A stretch of DNA of 64,000 nt from Vitis vinifera (GCF_030704535.1 NC_081817.1:3487001-3551000); one strand, 5' to 3'; shown: positions 11,975-26,000, counted from the first letter of the stretch. The notes: a model not told the origin generated them from the sequence alone. Numbers and translations: made by a program.

Positions 11975-14900
11975 ATGGCTCTCCTCCTCAACGTCTCCCT
12001 CTCTTCCAAGCTCCCCCCATTCCCCATTCTCAAACCACATCTCTCTTTCCCCAAACCCCACCTCAACTCTTCTCTCTTCCACAACACCAACTCTGCTACG
12101 CCCCAGGTCATATATTGACATTCCTCATCCTTGTTCAATATAAGTAATCTTGGTTTTTTTTTTTCTTTCCTAAATTCGTTTTTGGGTTTTTTTGGCAGGG
12201 AAATGGAATCAACTTTGATCATCTTCACTTGTCCGTTACTAGGGGAAGCTTTGTTGCTCTTCTCTCGGCTTCTCTCTTCTTTGTCGATCCCGCGCTCGCT
12301 TTCAAGGTAAATGGTCACCACATTTTTTGTTGCTTTGCAGGAAAAAATACAGGAAAGCAAGAGATTATGAGCATAAGATGCGGAATTTTTGTTTTATTTT
12401 TCTTAGTTTTCCCGAGGACCAAACGGAGCATAATTTTGTTCTGAATTTTGACAATGTTGGAAGGGAGGGGGTCCGTACGGCGCGGAAGTGACCAGAGGCC
12501 AGGATCTCACCGGCAAGGATTTCAGCGGGAAGAGTTTGATCAAGCAAGACTTCAAAACGGTAATGTAATTTTCATTCAGAGACTGAATTCTCATCTGGGT
12601 TTTGAAAGATCAATTATTGTTTTCTGTTTGGGTAGAGGACTTCATTGTGTTTCTGTTGTTCTTTGTTGCAGTCCATACTCAGACAAGCCAATTTTAAAGG
12701 TGCCAATTTACTCGGCGCTAGTTTCTTTGATGCTGATTTAACAGGTTTTTTCCTTATCTCTTTCTTCTGCACCAGTCTGCCTAGTGCCTTGTAGAGAATA
12801 AAGATACTCAATTCAGGCCTTTGAAATAGAGAACACAGTTCCAACTTATTCAATTCAAAGAACTAGTTTTGTTACTTATTATTGATTAGTATTGGGGGTC
12901 TAGTTCTTGAATTTTAGAATGATCCAAATGCAAATGAAGGTCATATATGGATTTTGAGCCACCTTGTTGTCTGTATTTCTGTGTAAAAGCTGAAATGTGG
13001 CCAATTTGATTAAATTCTCTAACCTGAAAATTGATTTTTCTTGTCTTGTTCAAATAATTTTCTGTTTTGTGATTTTGTTATTTGTCTTGTGCTTTAGGGG
13101 CTGATCTTTCTGATGCTGATCTTAGAGGTGCAGATTTTTCTTTGGCAAATGTGACAAAGGTGATTATTAATCTAAAATTAAAACTCAATCTCCTGTTCAA
13201 TATCTTTACAGTCATACATTTCCTTTTGTCGCTCTGGTGTTCTTTTTTTGCCTTGAATGTTACCAGTTATCTTTCCAATGTAATTCAGACTCTAGTAATT
13301 TTATAAGGTTTCGCAATCTGGTTACCTGGATAATTGGAGTATTCTCATCCTATTTTATGTGATGAAGAAACTAATTCTCTTAAAATAGTCAGAACAGTGG
13401 TATACTGCTCCAACTTGAGGGATTATGCTATGAGGGAAATTGGAAGAGAATGAAAGGTATGACCTTTCATGGCTGCAGAACTAAGGTGCCACAAATGAGC
13501 ATAAAAGCCTCCACTAAACAAAGTACCAAGAGAATGAACTTGATCCAGATCATACCTGGAGACCAGGCAAAAAAGAACCATTCAAAAGAATCATGGAGCA
13601 GCTTGGGTAAAGATGCATTTGAGGAAATCCCGTAATAGTTGGAGGGTCAAGTACCACTTGAAACAGGGAATCCAAAAATAATATACAGCAGGTAAAGCTA
13701 CACCTGGTAAAGGCACCAATGTAGCAAGTCAAGGTGTTGTCACTTCTTGAAAAAGAAACCCCAAAAATAGGAAAGGCAAGTTAGACTTAGGTTAACATTG
13801 GAAAAAGAAAGTAAAAATAGCAAGCAATAGATTGGCCATAGATATCGCCTAAAAAAGCATCTCAAAATAAAAAAAGAATTTAGGTTCAAAGCCTCCCAAA
13901 ATAGCATGTAATAGGCCCTACATACAGTATTAATAGCAGAAAAAGGGATCAATTCTTCACACTTCATTCAAAATTTCTGCTTAAAAGTTCTTTCCTCTTC
14001 AATTGGCACCATCTGTGGGAAATCCTAGTCCTTTTTTGCCTGGTTAAAACATGAATTCTATATCTGTGCTGCAGCATCTTCATATGATGAATCTGCACTA
14101 GAGGATGTGGAAATAGCACAAGCTTCCATCCAAAACTAGCTCTCGCAATTGTGGCATCGATTAGATCAGCAACAACTGGAGAACCAACACCAAATTGAGA
14201 ATATCTTGTCATCGTGAACCAACAGGCGGAATTACTTGAGTGAATAGTAGCTCATTACAACCTAGGATCTACCTATCCTAGGACTACCAAGGTAAGCCAG
14301 CCTAATCAGAAGGAAGAGTTTAGCAAGATCTATGACAGCCATGATCCATCAATTACTTTGGGGAACCGGGATATAAGTATGGGATGTGTTGGAGGCTTAA
14401 ATCAAGATGCCAAAAAATTGGAATGGAAGTACAAAGAGTTGGCAGTAGAGGTCAAGTATTTGAAACTACATTCGTTGGAATCTAATGATGAGGGGAAAAT
14501 TGGACAAGGTTGTTTAGGTCACCCTTGGTTCCTCATCTCCTTAAAGAAGAACTTCCCCTTCATTAAATAGTACTGGAATTCAATCCTTATGGTGGTGTGG
14601 GAGATCCTACAAAACAACTTTATCATTTCCAGCAAATATTGTTTCTAGTAGATGACAAGAAGGGACTTCTATGCGGAGTCTTCCTATTCAGTCTTTAGAA
14701 TGCTGCCTTGATATGATTTCACCAACTACCCACACAATGTACACATGGATTGGCACAACTGTGTTATGTCTTTGTGAGGCAGTATTTTTGTAACATCCAA
14801 CCTCGAAAAAATGTCAACATTTTCTTCAACATCAAACAAGCTCCAAGAAAACCCATTCAAAATTTTGTGCATTGATTCATCATCAAAATGTTTCAGGTAG

Positions 14901-17900
14901 AAAGTAGTGACAAAGAACGACCATGGTGGCATTCAAAAAAGGTTTCCTCCCTGAAAGAACAAAAATAAAAAACACAAAGCGAATGATTTACGTCGTTCAG
15001 CTTAAAGCCTATATCCATGGGTGAAGATGAAAAAGAACTTTCATTATTATTGAGGGAGATTATAACCCTACAGTTCTCAAATCCCAAAGTCCTAATTACG
15101 CCCAAAAAGCGATTCTCTCTCTCAATCAAAATCTCTTTCTATATATGTTTGTAATTAGAAGATTCCATATAGGTAACTAGTTGTATAATTGTCATTATGC
15201 GCTTTGTGTAGGCAAACTCCTTGGTTTGCCTATGCCTGATTGAAAGCTGTTGTTGTAGGCAAACTCAACTAATGGTAGACATCTTTCTCAATTATCACCA
15301 AAGTCAAGTACATAAGCTCATAACATTTCCTCCTTGATACAAATGACTCTCTTTGACTGTCCATTAGTTTATGGATGGAAGGATGTGCTATAATCTAGAT
15401 GTGTCCCCAAGGCACTTTGTAGGCTAGTCCAAATTGTGAGGAAAAACGTGGGTTTTGATCGAATACTATGGACATTGGTACACCCCTATGATGATCTTAG
15501 TAATCCCAAGATGAAATCCATATTGATATTCTCCCATTTCCACTTAGGAATTGAGAGGGGCTGTAGTAAACCTATTGGTCTTTGATGCTTTGCTCTAATC
15601 TATTGGCACACAAGACATCGCGAGACACAAGTGGCTATGTCTTTCTTCATTCCCATCCACCAAAAATGCTCTCATAAGTCTCGATACATCTTTGTCCCAC
15701 TAGGTTGTATCGTGTAATGAGAATGATAAGCCTCCTGAAATTAGCATTATCACCACAATGTGCCTCCTTTAATATAAGCACCAACTAGGGATCGCTATGC
15801 TGAGTTGCTTGAATGCGAACTATCAATACCAGTTATGCTAGCATGTTGGCTAATATAGTGCCCAATTCTTTTGTCTCTATGTGTGACATTTGACAACCCT
15901 TAAGTGTGATATGTGACTCTCTTTAAGTGTGACATGTGGCACTTCTAATACATGCCCAAATTCGTTACACTTATATTAATAGTGTAGTTAATGTAATTCT
16001 TTCTACTTTATTTGTGTAGTCTTAATGTTATTTAAATTTTTTAATTATTTTAAATTATTAGGGATTTAATTATTCTACTAGGATTTTAATTGCTCTAAAT
16101 TTTAGATATAAATATATGAAAAGAAATGAAAATTTTATTTCATTTGAATTCAAGTTGTTATAGCTCAAATTCCTAAGATTCAAACAAACTCAAAAATTTT
16201 CCATGTTACTTTGCTCCCACAAGGCCACACCCTTGAGGGGCCTTTAAATAATGTAGTGTCTCCAAGGAAATTTAGTAGTCTCATCCATTAGACTCTTCTT
16301 TACAAAGATCTCTTCATTAATGTTTATTATACTAAGTGCATGAGCAACAAAAGCATCATTAACATACCTCTGAGGTGGTTTAATTTGCCTCCTCATTTTG
16401 TCCCTAACCAAACTATATTATTGAACTTCACCTTTTCTCTCACATCAAAGTTGTTTTTTGTATCAAATTTCTCCTTTTGAAGACTCAACATTGTAGACTC
16501 ATTAAAAGTCACATCCCTATTGATTAGAAATTTGGAGAATTTTGAATTTGAGTACCACAACATTTACCCTTTCACTCTATTTGTATATCCCAAAAATATG
16601 CACTTCTTTATCCTTTGTTCCAACTTACTTTCATTCACATGAACATAAGCTGGATAATGAAAAATTCTTAAATTTGTATAACTAGAGGGCGAACTAGACC
16701 ATACCTCTTCAGGAGTCCTACAATTAATGAAAATTAAAAGAAATCTATTGATAAGATAACAAGTTGAATTTACCACTTCAACCTAGAATTCCTTCAACAA
16801 CCTTGCACTTGAAAGCAAGTATCGTGCTCTTTCTAAAAGAGTTCTATTTATCTGTTTGACAACACCATTTTGCTATGAAGTATGCTTAATTGTGTTGTGT
16901 CTTATAACACCTTCATTTTTGCAAAACTCATTGAATTCTTTCCCATAGAATTCCATGTTATTGTCAATTCTTAAGTGTTTGATTTGATTTCTTGTCTGCT
17001 TCTCAATCATAGCTTTCCATTGCTTGAATTTTCCAAAATCATCATTCTTTATATTTCAAAATGTATACCCATACCTTTCTAGTGTAATCATTAATGAAAG
17101 TTAAGATATATCTTCCACCACTATGTGATACAACCTGAGAAGGGCATTAAAGATCCAAATGGATGTAATCTAAAGTACCTTTAGTCCTATGAACAATCAC
17201 ACTGAATTTAACTATGAATTGTTTCCTTGACCACATAATGCTCACAAAAATCCAATTCTCCCATTTTTTGTCCACCAAGCAAGCCTCATTTGTTCAAGAT
17301 TGTCAACCTTTTCTCATTCATATGCCCAAGCTGCATATCCTACAATCTGGTAGTCTCTGAAATTGATTGAGGTTGAAATTGCAGTTGCACCTATACTCCT
17401 ACTACCCTATAATATATAAAGACCATTAATTTTCTTTCTTTTCATCGCAATAAGGGCACCCTTTGAAATTCTCCTTACTCCACCTCTAGCTTTATATGTG
17501 TTTCCATTGGAGTCGAATGTCCCCAAAGAAATCAAATTTTTCTTCAATTCTAGAACGTGCCTTAATCCAGTTAATATCCTTCAATGTCATCATGCATCTT
17601 AATTAAAATTGTCTATCTCAACAAACCTTACATGCTACATTATTTCCTATGAGAATCATCCATAAGTTGGTAGGTACTAAACTAATCCTTATTAGAAGAC
17701 ATGATAGGCACCTTGAATAAAAAATTCACTCACTACCTAAGTTACTAATAGTAACTGAAAGGACATCTGCAATGTCTAAATTTTCTTCTGCAATTGAAGT
17801 ATCACCAAAATTAGAAGCTTTCTCTTTGTTACAATAGAAACACTTGTTGTTTCCCCTTGACTTCAATTTAGATCTAGATCGACTTTTTTAGCCACTATTT

Positions 17901-20900
17901 TTCTTTCTTGTTTTTCTTTTAGCTACCAAACCTTTACCTAAGTTTTCCTCTCTATTCTCAAACACCCTCTTCTTCAACTCCTTTGAGTTCAAGGTTGCTC
18001 TAACATCCTCTATGGAGAAAGTATCTCTACCATATATCATGGTATCCATAAAGTGCTCATAAAAATTCGGTAGGGAGCACATCAAAATTATGGTTTAGTC
18101 TTCATCATCAATTCTAACATCAATTCCTCAAGTCCATGATAGTTTTATTAAACTCATCAAGGTGGTCCTTAATGGATGTATCTTCTTTTATCTGGAAAGT
18201 GAACAACTATTACTTCAGATACAAGCGATTTGTAAGAGACTTCGTCATATATGGACTTTTCAACTTCAACTATAACTTAGTAGTCGTATCCTCTTCTACA
18301 ACTTCATGAAGTACCTCATTACCCAAGTGCAATAGAGTGGCACCGTGTGCTTTCTCCATGAGTTCATCATTTTCTTCATTAGACATCGTTGTTGGTTGAG
18401 CTTCTCTACCTTTCAGTGCTTTGGACAACCCTTGTTGAACTAACAAAACTTGCATCTTAAATGCACCATAACCTGAACTCATTTCTTCCATCAAACTTCT
18501 TAACCTCAAACTTTGTCATTGTTCCAAGTCTAATTACTTGTACTCTAATATCAGTTTGTTGTGAAAAACCACAACAAAGATTAATAATAGGAAGAAGAAA
18601 ATAAGAGAATGAAAACAAAAAATACATAAAGTACACAATGATTCATGTAATTCATCCTAAAGCCTACATCCATGGGTAAAGACAAAGAAAAACTTCTATT
18701 ATTGTTGAAGGAGATTACAATTCTAGAACTCTCAAACCCCAAAGTCCCAATTACACCCGATGGACCATATCACATGAAAAGGATACTCATTGTTTTTAGA
18801 AGTTCCTCCAATATCCTTTTCCATGAATGCTACAAGAAGATGAAGCACATCCAACATGACCTAGCCCCAACTTAAGCTGTTCTTTCTAGGTTTAATGGGG
18901 AGCCCTCTTACACAGTAGGTCAGATTAATTTGGAGGTAGACATTGCAGCAATATGCACATTTACTCAGTTCCTTATAGAAAGGTCCACCTCAGCTTATAA
19001 TGTGATCTTAGGGAGACCATGGATACACTTGATGTGGCCATGATCTCCACCTATCAACAAAAAATCAAGAAATCGCCAAAGTGATCAAGGTCCTTGGAGA
19101 TCAAATGATTGGGTGTCAGTGTCACAAAATGGTATTGCAGACCCCTTTTAGAAGCTTTCATGCTCCAGAAAACTCCTCCTTACCCTGCAGTAAGTTCGGT
19201 AAGGGACCTCCTCCCAAATAGCAATTATAGAAAGTTTCCTCTCATGAAAACTCATAGAAGATACCTATGGCGAAGGAACCAAACTGAGCTGTATGCATTG
19301 GAGGGAAAGCTAAACTGAGAACTAGCATAGACACTATCATCAGGGCAAATTTGCAGAAAGTCTTCTCTCACGACTAAGGAAGAACATAGATGTCTTTGCT
19401 TGGGGCATCAGGATATGCGGGGTGTAGTCCGAGTGTGATCAACCACCAACTCAACATTGATCTCAACTACTTATATGTAAGACAGAAACTACATCAATTC
19501 ACACCCTTTAACATTTTGGATCATCAAGAAAGAGGTGAACATCCAAAACAAAAATTACTGTATCTGAAAAGGACCCCCACACCTCACCCTTGTCATTTTT
19601 TGTCAACATGGTTACACTGGGTGACATTGAAGAGTCCTGATATCACAGTTTATAACACAGGTTTCCATGATGCTCTTACATGTGCTGCCTCTTCCTGCAG
19701 GCAAATTTGAGCAATGCTAATCTGGAAGGTGCACTGGCTACAGGAAACACATCTTTTCGTGGATCAATTATAACAGGCGCAGGTATCTTGAAATACTATT
19801 TAATCATGGTTTGTAATGATGGAAATTGTATGCTTGAATGGTTATGATGAAAGGAGTAGTAAAGAAAGAGTTTGCTTGAGCATTCATTACTTGAACAACA
19901 CAGCATTGAGTGGTTACTTTATGTTGTTCTGGACTGTACTTTTGGGAGTAAATCTTTCAACATATTAAATATGTATCCATAGCTGCTCTAAGCTGATAAA
20001 AAGATGTGAACCTGTACACTAGTACGCTAGGAATGGAAACATCATATTTGGGCATGAAAATATTCTTAAAAAACATGCATATGTAAGATAGAATTAAACA
20101 TTTTATTAAAAGTCTGTTTGGTTCTTGGGAAGAGTGGGAGCATTAAGAAAGTGCTAGTAAATATAAGGGGAAGAAGAACCTGCTTCCAAGGAAATCAGTG
20201 CTCATTCTAGTTGTAGAAGTTAGAAAATTTAATATAAAGAAATTCAAATGAATCAACTGCCCTCTTATTACATAGAGGCATGCTAAGAAGAATGGAAAAA
20301 ACAAAAAGGCAAAAATGAAAAAAGAAAGATGAAAACAAAAGTACATCAAAATACATACAACATTAGTAAGATTAAAGAAAGAGATGAGCTTTAGGACTCA
20401 TAATTAACATTTTTCACATACTTTGAGAATTGCATGATTGCATATTACCGGCAATGGGGTCAGGAGTATACAGTTTAATAAAATTGCATGTGTCTATTTG
20501 GAGGACAAGGAAAAAGTGAGAAAAAAATCCACAAAAGTGGAAAATAAAAAACCTATCACTAATCCTTGGTTTTTTTTGCTCAATTTTGATTGAGAGTGAC
20601 TCAAAAATGAATTTCCAGAGTCTCAGTATCCAAACTGTAAAATGCTGAAATTACCTCCTGCTGCCATTTTGTTTATGTGATCCTCCTACTCGATTGTTTA
20701 CCTTGTCCTAACCTTGGTCATCTGGGCACATTATTCAAGACCTTCCAAGCCAACCATTGTGTTGTGTTTATGGACTCTTGATCTAGTAATTCCTTTTGCT
20801 ACACAGTGTCAATAAGGAATTTATAGGACTAATGGTCGTAAGTGTAAAAGTAAACCAAATAGATACTTATACTTCTCTCATCTGGTCTAATTTTGGTCTA

Positions 20901-21581
20901 GTACACCTAGATTTTGGCAAAGTAACTATTTTTTTAAGATCATCTTTCTCAGCCTGCATTTGATGCAAATGTAGCAACAATTGTTAATTCAGTAAGATGC
21001 TTCTGGTTTGCTGTGTTTGCCAAGACACTGGTTCAATAAGAGAAAAATGTTCCTATCATATTTACAATTCTCTTGGCTTTTCTCAATCGACTGGAAGCAT
21101 AAGGGTCTTATCCGATGGTCATTTAGGAAGTCCATGAATATTAAATGAATCCTGTGTTTTAAGTATCTTGGCAATGACTCGGTTTCCCTAAAACAGCTTC
21201 TATTTGTTTTGGTCACAAAGTCATTTCAACTATTGGATTTGAATCTAGAAATGCAATGAGAAGCAAAATGAAATGATTTCACTTCCATTGGACATGATAT
21301 GCCTTTAATGTTTCTCAGTTTTAATACAACTTGTTAAATATCCTGTTGGAATGCGATTAGCTAGCCTTTAACTGATTTCTTATATATGTTGCTAGACTTC
21401 ACTGATGTGCCTCTGAGAGAGGATCAACGGGAATACCTTTGTAAAGTTGCTGATGGGTAAGATAATTCTTATTACAAATGTTTGTTTTTATATATTTACT
21501 CCCTAATGAAGCCAACCTTTTGTTATCAGGGTGAATCCAACAACAGGAAATGCAACACGAGAAACACTGCTGTGCAATTAG
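11975..21581 (+). CDS. TL17: Thylakoid lumenal 17 kDa-type pentapeptide-repeat protein, chloroplastic
   Basis: Spliced exons: 11975-12106, 12199-12306, 12464-12559, 12672-12744, 13098-13159, 19701-19782, 21396-21456 and 21530-21581 (666 nt, 221 aa). Residues 1-44 are a Ser/Pro-rich chloroplast transit region. Residues 57-78 form a hydrophobic thylakoid-transfer segment ending ALA (76-78), the likely lumenal cleavage site, leaving a mature protein of about 143 residues. From about 90 to 175 there are A(D/N)Lxx-type pentapeptide repeats ([28 protein letters not shown]), which fold as a right-handed beta-helix. The C-terminus has the family's two-cysteine tail ([13 protein letters not shown]). 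Family members sit in the thylakoid lumen; the exact biochemical role is unknown. All junctions are GT-AG and in frame. The start is the first ATG and opens directly into the transit peptide. The oddity is the 6,541-bp fifth intron filled with retrotransposon relics. Confidence 0.85.
14350..14945 (+). pseudogene. Gypsy gag relic in TL17 intron 5
   Basis: Translating + around 14580-14880 gives [11 protein letters not shown], then [10 protein letters not shown], then [15 protein letters not shown] and [12 protein letters not shown]. This matches the order of the plant Ty3/Gypsy gag core (…HF…, LAWF…, FV..Y…QRK…L…KQ…ESL..F). Stops and frame shifts break it. It ends near 14945, where Copia LTR-like DNA begins; the protease and RT part of what is probably the same element resumes at about 18760. 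Confidence 0.55.
14946..15285 (-). mobile_element. Copia LTR fragment, left copy
   Basis: 14946-15100 matches 18620-18758 in direct orientation. Shared phrases: AAAGCCTA(T/C)ATCCATGGGT, GGGAGATTA, CTCAAA(T/C)CCCAAAGTCC, AATTAC(G/A)CCC. The two copies flank a minus-strand Copia body, as LTRs should. The portion beyond about 15100 is not seen in the right copy. Boundaries are approximate. Confidence 0.45.
15286..15790 (-). pseudogene. Gypsy integrase relic
   Basis: Minus-strand translation gives [19 protein letters not shown], then [18 protein letters not shown], then [20 protein letters not shown] and MDFI. This is the zinc-finger (HHCC-type) to integrase-core transition of Ty3/Gypsy elements of the Tekay/Del kind. 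Frame damage follows. Its strand and type differ from the plus-strand Gypsy fragments on either side, so it is a separate insertion. Confidence 0.6.
16240..18519 (-). pseudogene. Copia element body, gag to start of reverse transcriptase (broken)
   Basis: On the minus strand an ATG at 18519 opens [18 protein letters not shown], the canonical Copia gag start, and after a frameshift continues [17 protein letters not shown] second gag block lies at 17888-18085 ([27 protein letters not shown]). Integrase 3' and linker residues lie at 16564-16776 ([35 protein letters not shown]). RT-proximal residues ([15 protein letters not shown]) lie near 16350-16400. Polymerase beyond that is absent, so it is dead. 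A primer-binding-site match lies at 18543-18553. Confidence 0.65.
18557..18758 (-). mobile_element. Copia LTR fragment, right copy
   Basis: It adjoins the primer-binding-site match CTCTAATATCA (18543-18553, read on the minus strand as TGATATTAGAG) and begins TGTTGTGAAAAACC on +. Similarity to the left copy is clear over 18620-18758 and stops abruptly where the Gypsy polyprotein sequence resumes. It is therefore truncated by deletion or rearrangement. Confidence 0.45.
18759..19570 (+). pseudogene. Gypsy protease/RT relic in TL17 intron 5
   Basis: Plus-strand frames read [20 protein letters not shown], then [12 protein letters not shown], then [13 protein letters not shown]. This matches the retropepsin region of plant Gypsy elements (ILIDNGSS..ILF…, SAYNAILGRPWLH), with the catalytic D-S/T-G degraded. 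Further on, [22 protein letters not shown] corresponds to the segment ahead of reverse transcriptase. Multiple frame breaks are present. It is probably the 3' continuation of the gag relic at 14350-14945. Confidence 0.55.
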
Positions 21582-23097
21582 TATTTATATTTCTCAAACA
21601 CGTCACAGTATTATAACAGAGGGAAACCGGATTGCTGCCATGTACCAGTTGCAGTTTTCATTTGAGATGAGATTGGTACCTGGTTTATTGTGGTCACTGA
21701 TACCATTCTGCTGCAGTGTAACACACCCCTTCTCTTTCATTTTTGGCTGGGCCTTTACGTTCAACGTTTCTGATACAACTGTAGCTGGATCTAATTACGT
21801 TTGCGAGGATGCTTCACAGGTTCGAAGATTGGTCTTTGATTCCTCATTGTGCCATAGCTCCCACGTCTTTGGTCAATGGTTGAGATCTTGGAAGGATTTT
21901 GGGTCAATATCCTTTCCCTGGAATAGTTTAGCTAGCGTGTAAAACTGGTGCTTCTTTGTTTTGCCTTTTTATCTCTTGTTGAGTAACTTTTGGCTTAGAA
22001 GAGAAATGCCCTGAAATTTGAATGGCATTAGTCATTGGCTTTAAACTGGTCTGTGTTTCTCAGTCCATGTCTCCTTGGTCCGCAGGAGTGGAGCGGTTAA
22101 AAGTTGTGGAATATATATTTAAAAACAAGAAAATCAGCCGAAGAACATTTTAGGTTACAAATGGAAAATGTAAAAAAGATATTTTCAAAAATTGTTTTTT
22201 TTAATTAATTTAAGAAATACTTATCATTTATATTGACCTCAAAAAGCATATACTAAATTTTACCTTGTCATGTATACTTTGAATCAGACAAACTTGGCCA
22301 AAGAGGGGGTGGGTTCCATTGAGTTCTTATGTGAAAGCTTTCACATCCACAACGCTAAGTGGATTGATCCGATCCAATAAGGGAAGCAATTTTTGAGAGT
22401 TTTAAAATTATTCAAAAACTACCATCATTAAAAAAAAAATAAAAAAAATAATTCTTATTTCTATACGTGAGAGCACTCTCTCCTTGAAAGTTTTGTTTTT
22501 CTCCGTGAAGATCAAAGTCAAGGCTTTGTATTATGAGAAAAGAAAGGATGTCATATTCATAAGCAAGAAAATTAGTCAAACAATCAATCAGCATATTAGG
22601 TATTTGAAAAGATAACATGAAAGCCTTATTTTTCATCACTTTCAACGCTCCCATCATGTCCTATCCCACTTTAACATATATATATATATACACAGGAAAA
22701 GGCGGTCGCGAGGAGCAATGATTCTCCACTCGTCTATTCAGGGAGAAAGTATTGGAAGGGTGAGCACAGAGCCGGAGCGGTGTGCTGATTGATCTACATG
22801 TATATAAATATATGTAATTTTACATATCCTGAGTTGCGCTTACAGGTGTAACCAACTCCAGTGTTTTGTATGGGTGACCCTGAGAGCCGGAAGCAAGAGC
22901 TTTAAATGTTGATGCGTCCTGAAACAGACCAACACATGACCGTGCAGTGTCGTATGCATATTTCCCCCACTTCCCCATGTGCTCCGCCATCCTTTGTCTG
23001 CTTCGTTTCTTTCTACACTGTAAATGTTATCCAAATCAAAATCCAAAAATACTACCACATTTTACAGGGAAATTAAACCGAGTGGAACCCACTAACC
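21582..23097. other. Intergenic DNA between convergent genes
   Basis: It holds the 3' flanks of the lumen-protein gene (+) and the glycosyltransferase gene (-), which converge. A short TA microsatellite lies at 22674-22690. The 130-codon plus frame at 21550-21942 starts inside the last TL17 exon in another frame and shows no family similarity. Confidence 0.45.
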
Positions 23098-26000
23098 TCA
23101 AGGCTTGCAGCTTCTGATCTTTACTTGCAGTGTGGAATCCTTCAACTTCACAATCTCACTGCATTGCCTGCGTGGCGCCTGCACATTCAATCAAAACATC
23201 ATGTCGGTCACAATCACCCCTTCGTAGAATCGAAATTAAATCTGATAAAGGCCCAGGCCCAGGCCCACGGCCCCAATTCCACCCCCATGTGTGGGCTTAC
23301 ATTGACAAGAAATTGGGCCCCACACCGGGCATGGAAAAACGTGCGTGATCAATGCCCCGATGGAAGGGTCAATCCAACGGTAACACATGTACGACATACA
23401 GAGAAAGAGCGAGAGAGGGGGCACCTTTTTCCAGTCCTGAGGACTCATCTTCAATGTGGAGACTTTGATTCTCTGCACCGCCATTACAGGAGCATAATCT
23501 GGACGTTGACACGCCTTCTCTGGTTGGGCCACAGCCCTCCCATAGCTACTCATGGTCTCACCCTTCGCAACCTCCCGAACCTCCTCGAGGAAGTATATAA
23601 CCGGCTGCTCGCACGGGTCGGACGTAACCTGTCGGGTATTGAAGGTGAAAGGCCCCTGGCTCCGACTCCGCCACGTCTGAAACGTCTGCAACGGCTTGTC
23701 TAAAATGTGGGCCGGCACGAACCACGGGTACAGCTGGGCTGTGTAGCCCCAGGAGACGGAGATGGACCAGTTTCGCCTATGGTCATAGCAGAAACTCTGC
23801 TGTAGGATTCGGGCCGGGTCGACCTGGTATGCGCGGAAGAGAGATTTAAGTGAATCTAGGTGGGTATGGCTCGGGAACATGGGGCTCACTGCATCAATGT
23901 GATGGAGTGAGACCAGTGGTGCCACCGGGTGTGCAGCTAGGAGACCATATGGGTCCCCTCTTATGTCCATCTGAAAAAAAGGACCAAAAAAACACCATTA
24001 GTTGAGTGAGGAAAACACAGAAGATAGTGTTTTAAGAATTTGTTACAAAAAAACAATTCTACGATTGAAGCTTTTTTTGGGATAAAAAACAAAAAGAAAA
24101 ACTAAGAATATATTAAGGGGTGTTTCATTACTTAATTATTTAAGTTAAATCATATTTAAATTATTAACTTAAAACTTATTATTAAATTTTTATTATATTA
24201 AAATTATTTGATAAATTAATTTAAAATTTCACTTATTATTTAAAAATTATTTTGATTTTAAGTCATATCATTATTTTATAAATAATATTTAATTTATTTA
24301 ATAACTTAAATTAAATTATTATATTAATTTACCAAAACATTATTGAATAGACACCTGAATTTTCTCAAACCAATGAACCATGGACAAGAGAAAAAAAGAT
24401 GTAATTTTAAAAACTAAAAGTTGGGATGGTTATAATATTCAATGCAACTTTAATTGTTGTTTCCAATATTCTCCAATTAGCTTTTACAACACTGTCTAAA
24501 GAGATTCCATCGTCTGAAAAAGTTTGACACCGGTGCAATTTCTTAAGATAAAAAAATACTATCAAATCACTAAACCAGCCTTTTAATGACATAATCTTAC
24601 TCTTTTGAAAAGTGGGTCATTTTCTTTATTATTTATTCAAGGACCAAAAATAAGATAAAGTGGGCGGCCACGACCCATTTAGTATTCACATCCGACTAAC
24701 CTTAATTGACCCAGGAATGCCTATCTTAATTCCACAAGCTTCGTTAGACGGCTAAGATGCTTCGACAGCGGATCGTACAACAAGGACGCTTAAACATATG
24801 CTGTGGGTTAGGGGACTTATCTTAAAAGCATGCATATTCCCATGATTCAAATCTTTGATCTGTCCATTTTCCTCTCACATTATCTACTTCCTCCCCTTCT
24901 ACTACCTAGGAACGAGAGGTTGCATGACATGACACGTAGCAACATACATCCAGCCCCTGGACTACGCTACAAACAGAAGCACATGGATTTCAACACTTTA
25001 ACGAGAGCGAGGTGGGCTACCCTCTCCTACCGTTCATCTCGTCCTATCTCTCAACTCATGGGACGACTTTGTTCGTTGACCCTACAATGTTGCCGTGGAT
25101 TTTAGGATATACTCTCTAAGGAGTCTTGTTAATTCTCATTCCTTACACGCACTCTTTTTGAAAAATCGGGAGTTTATACGCTGAATACCCACAAATAAAA
25201 TGCTGAACGGCATCTTTCGCCCAACCATTAATGGTTCATGGCATGGTCCAAATGACCGCTAACTTTTTTGTTTTTAAAGTCTAAGGTGGCGGAGGTGTAT
25301 AGGTGAACGGATCAAGCCCACCAAACCAGACTGACCCAGACTCATGCCATGCCACGATCCTATTGGTTAGACGATAGTCACGATACTAACCAAAAGACAG
25401 AGTCAGAAACAAAGAAAGCTGGTGACAAACCCTAGAATATGCATAGCCACGCGGCAAAAGGGCATTCAACAACAAAGCCACCGGCAGAAACGGTGAGATG
25501 AGCGGCGTGAATTTTGAACCTTCCACCCTGATTAGCCGCCACGTGTAAAAAAGAGTAGAAAGGAGCGACAAATTGGCGTACCTGGTGGAACCCACGTTCT
25601 GCTGTGAGAGAGACACCGATCTCGCTTACACACGCCCAGATCCTCTGATCAGAGCCGTAGAATCTGTAGTAGCGGTCGAGGCAACCGTCCAACATCGTCG
25701 CCAGTTTCGCCGCCAGGCCGTAACTAACAGCGAATCCGCCACCGCCAAACGCCATGCCATACGAGTGCATGACATCCTGTTCAACGCTCTCCGAGTTGGC
25801 CCCAATGTAGTACACCTGACGGTGATCGTACTTCGCTAACACCGAAACTAAATTCTCAGTGAAGAACACCGTATCGTCGTCTCCCATCACGAACCACCTC
25901 ACATTCGGTAACCCGACCCGGAAACTCTCCGACACGATTCGGGCGATCCGGACTGCGGATTGCGAAGATGAGTACTTGAACCGCGACCAGTCCTCCGAAA

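Noticed and set aside
11881-12360. 159-codon minus-strand frame
   Set aside because: Antisense to exons 1-2 of the lumen-protein gene and spans its intron; low-complexity Glu/Arg composition mirrors the transit peptide.
23125-23703. 192-codon plus-strand frame
   Set aside because: Lies antisense over exons 2 and 3 of the DUF604 gene; the minus strand has the conserved family motifs and splice sites.
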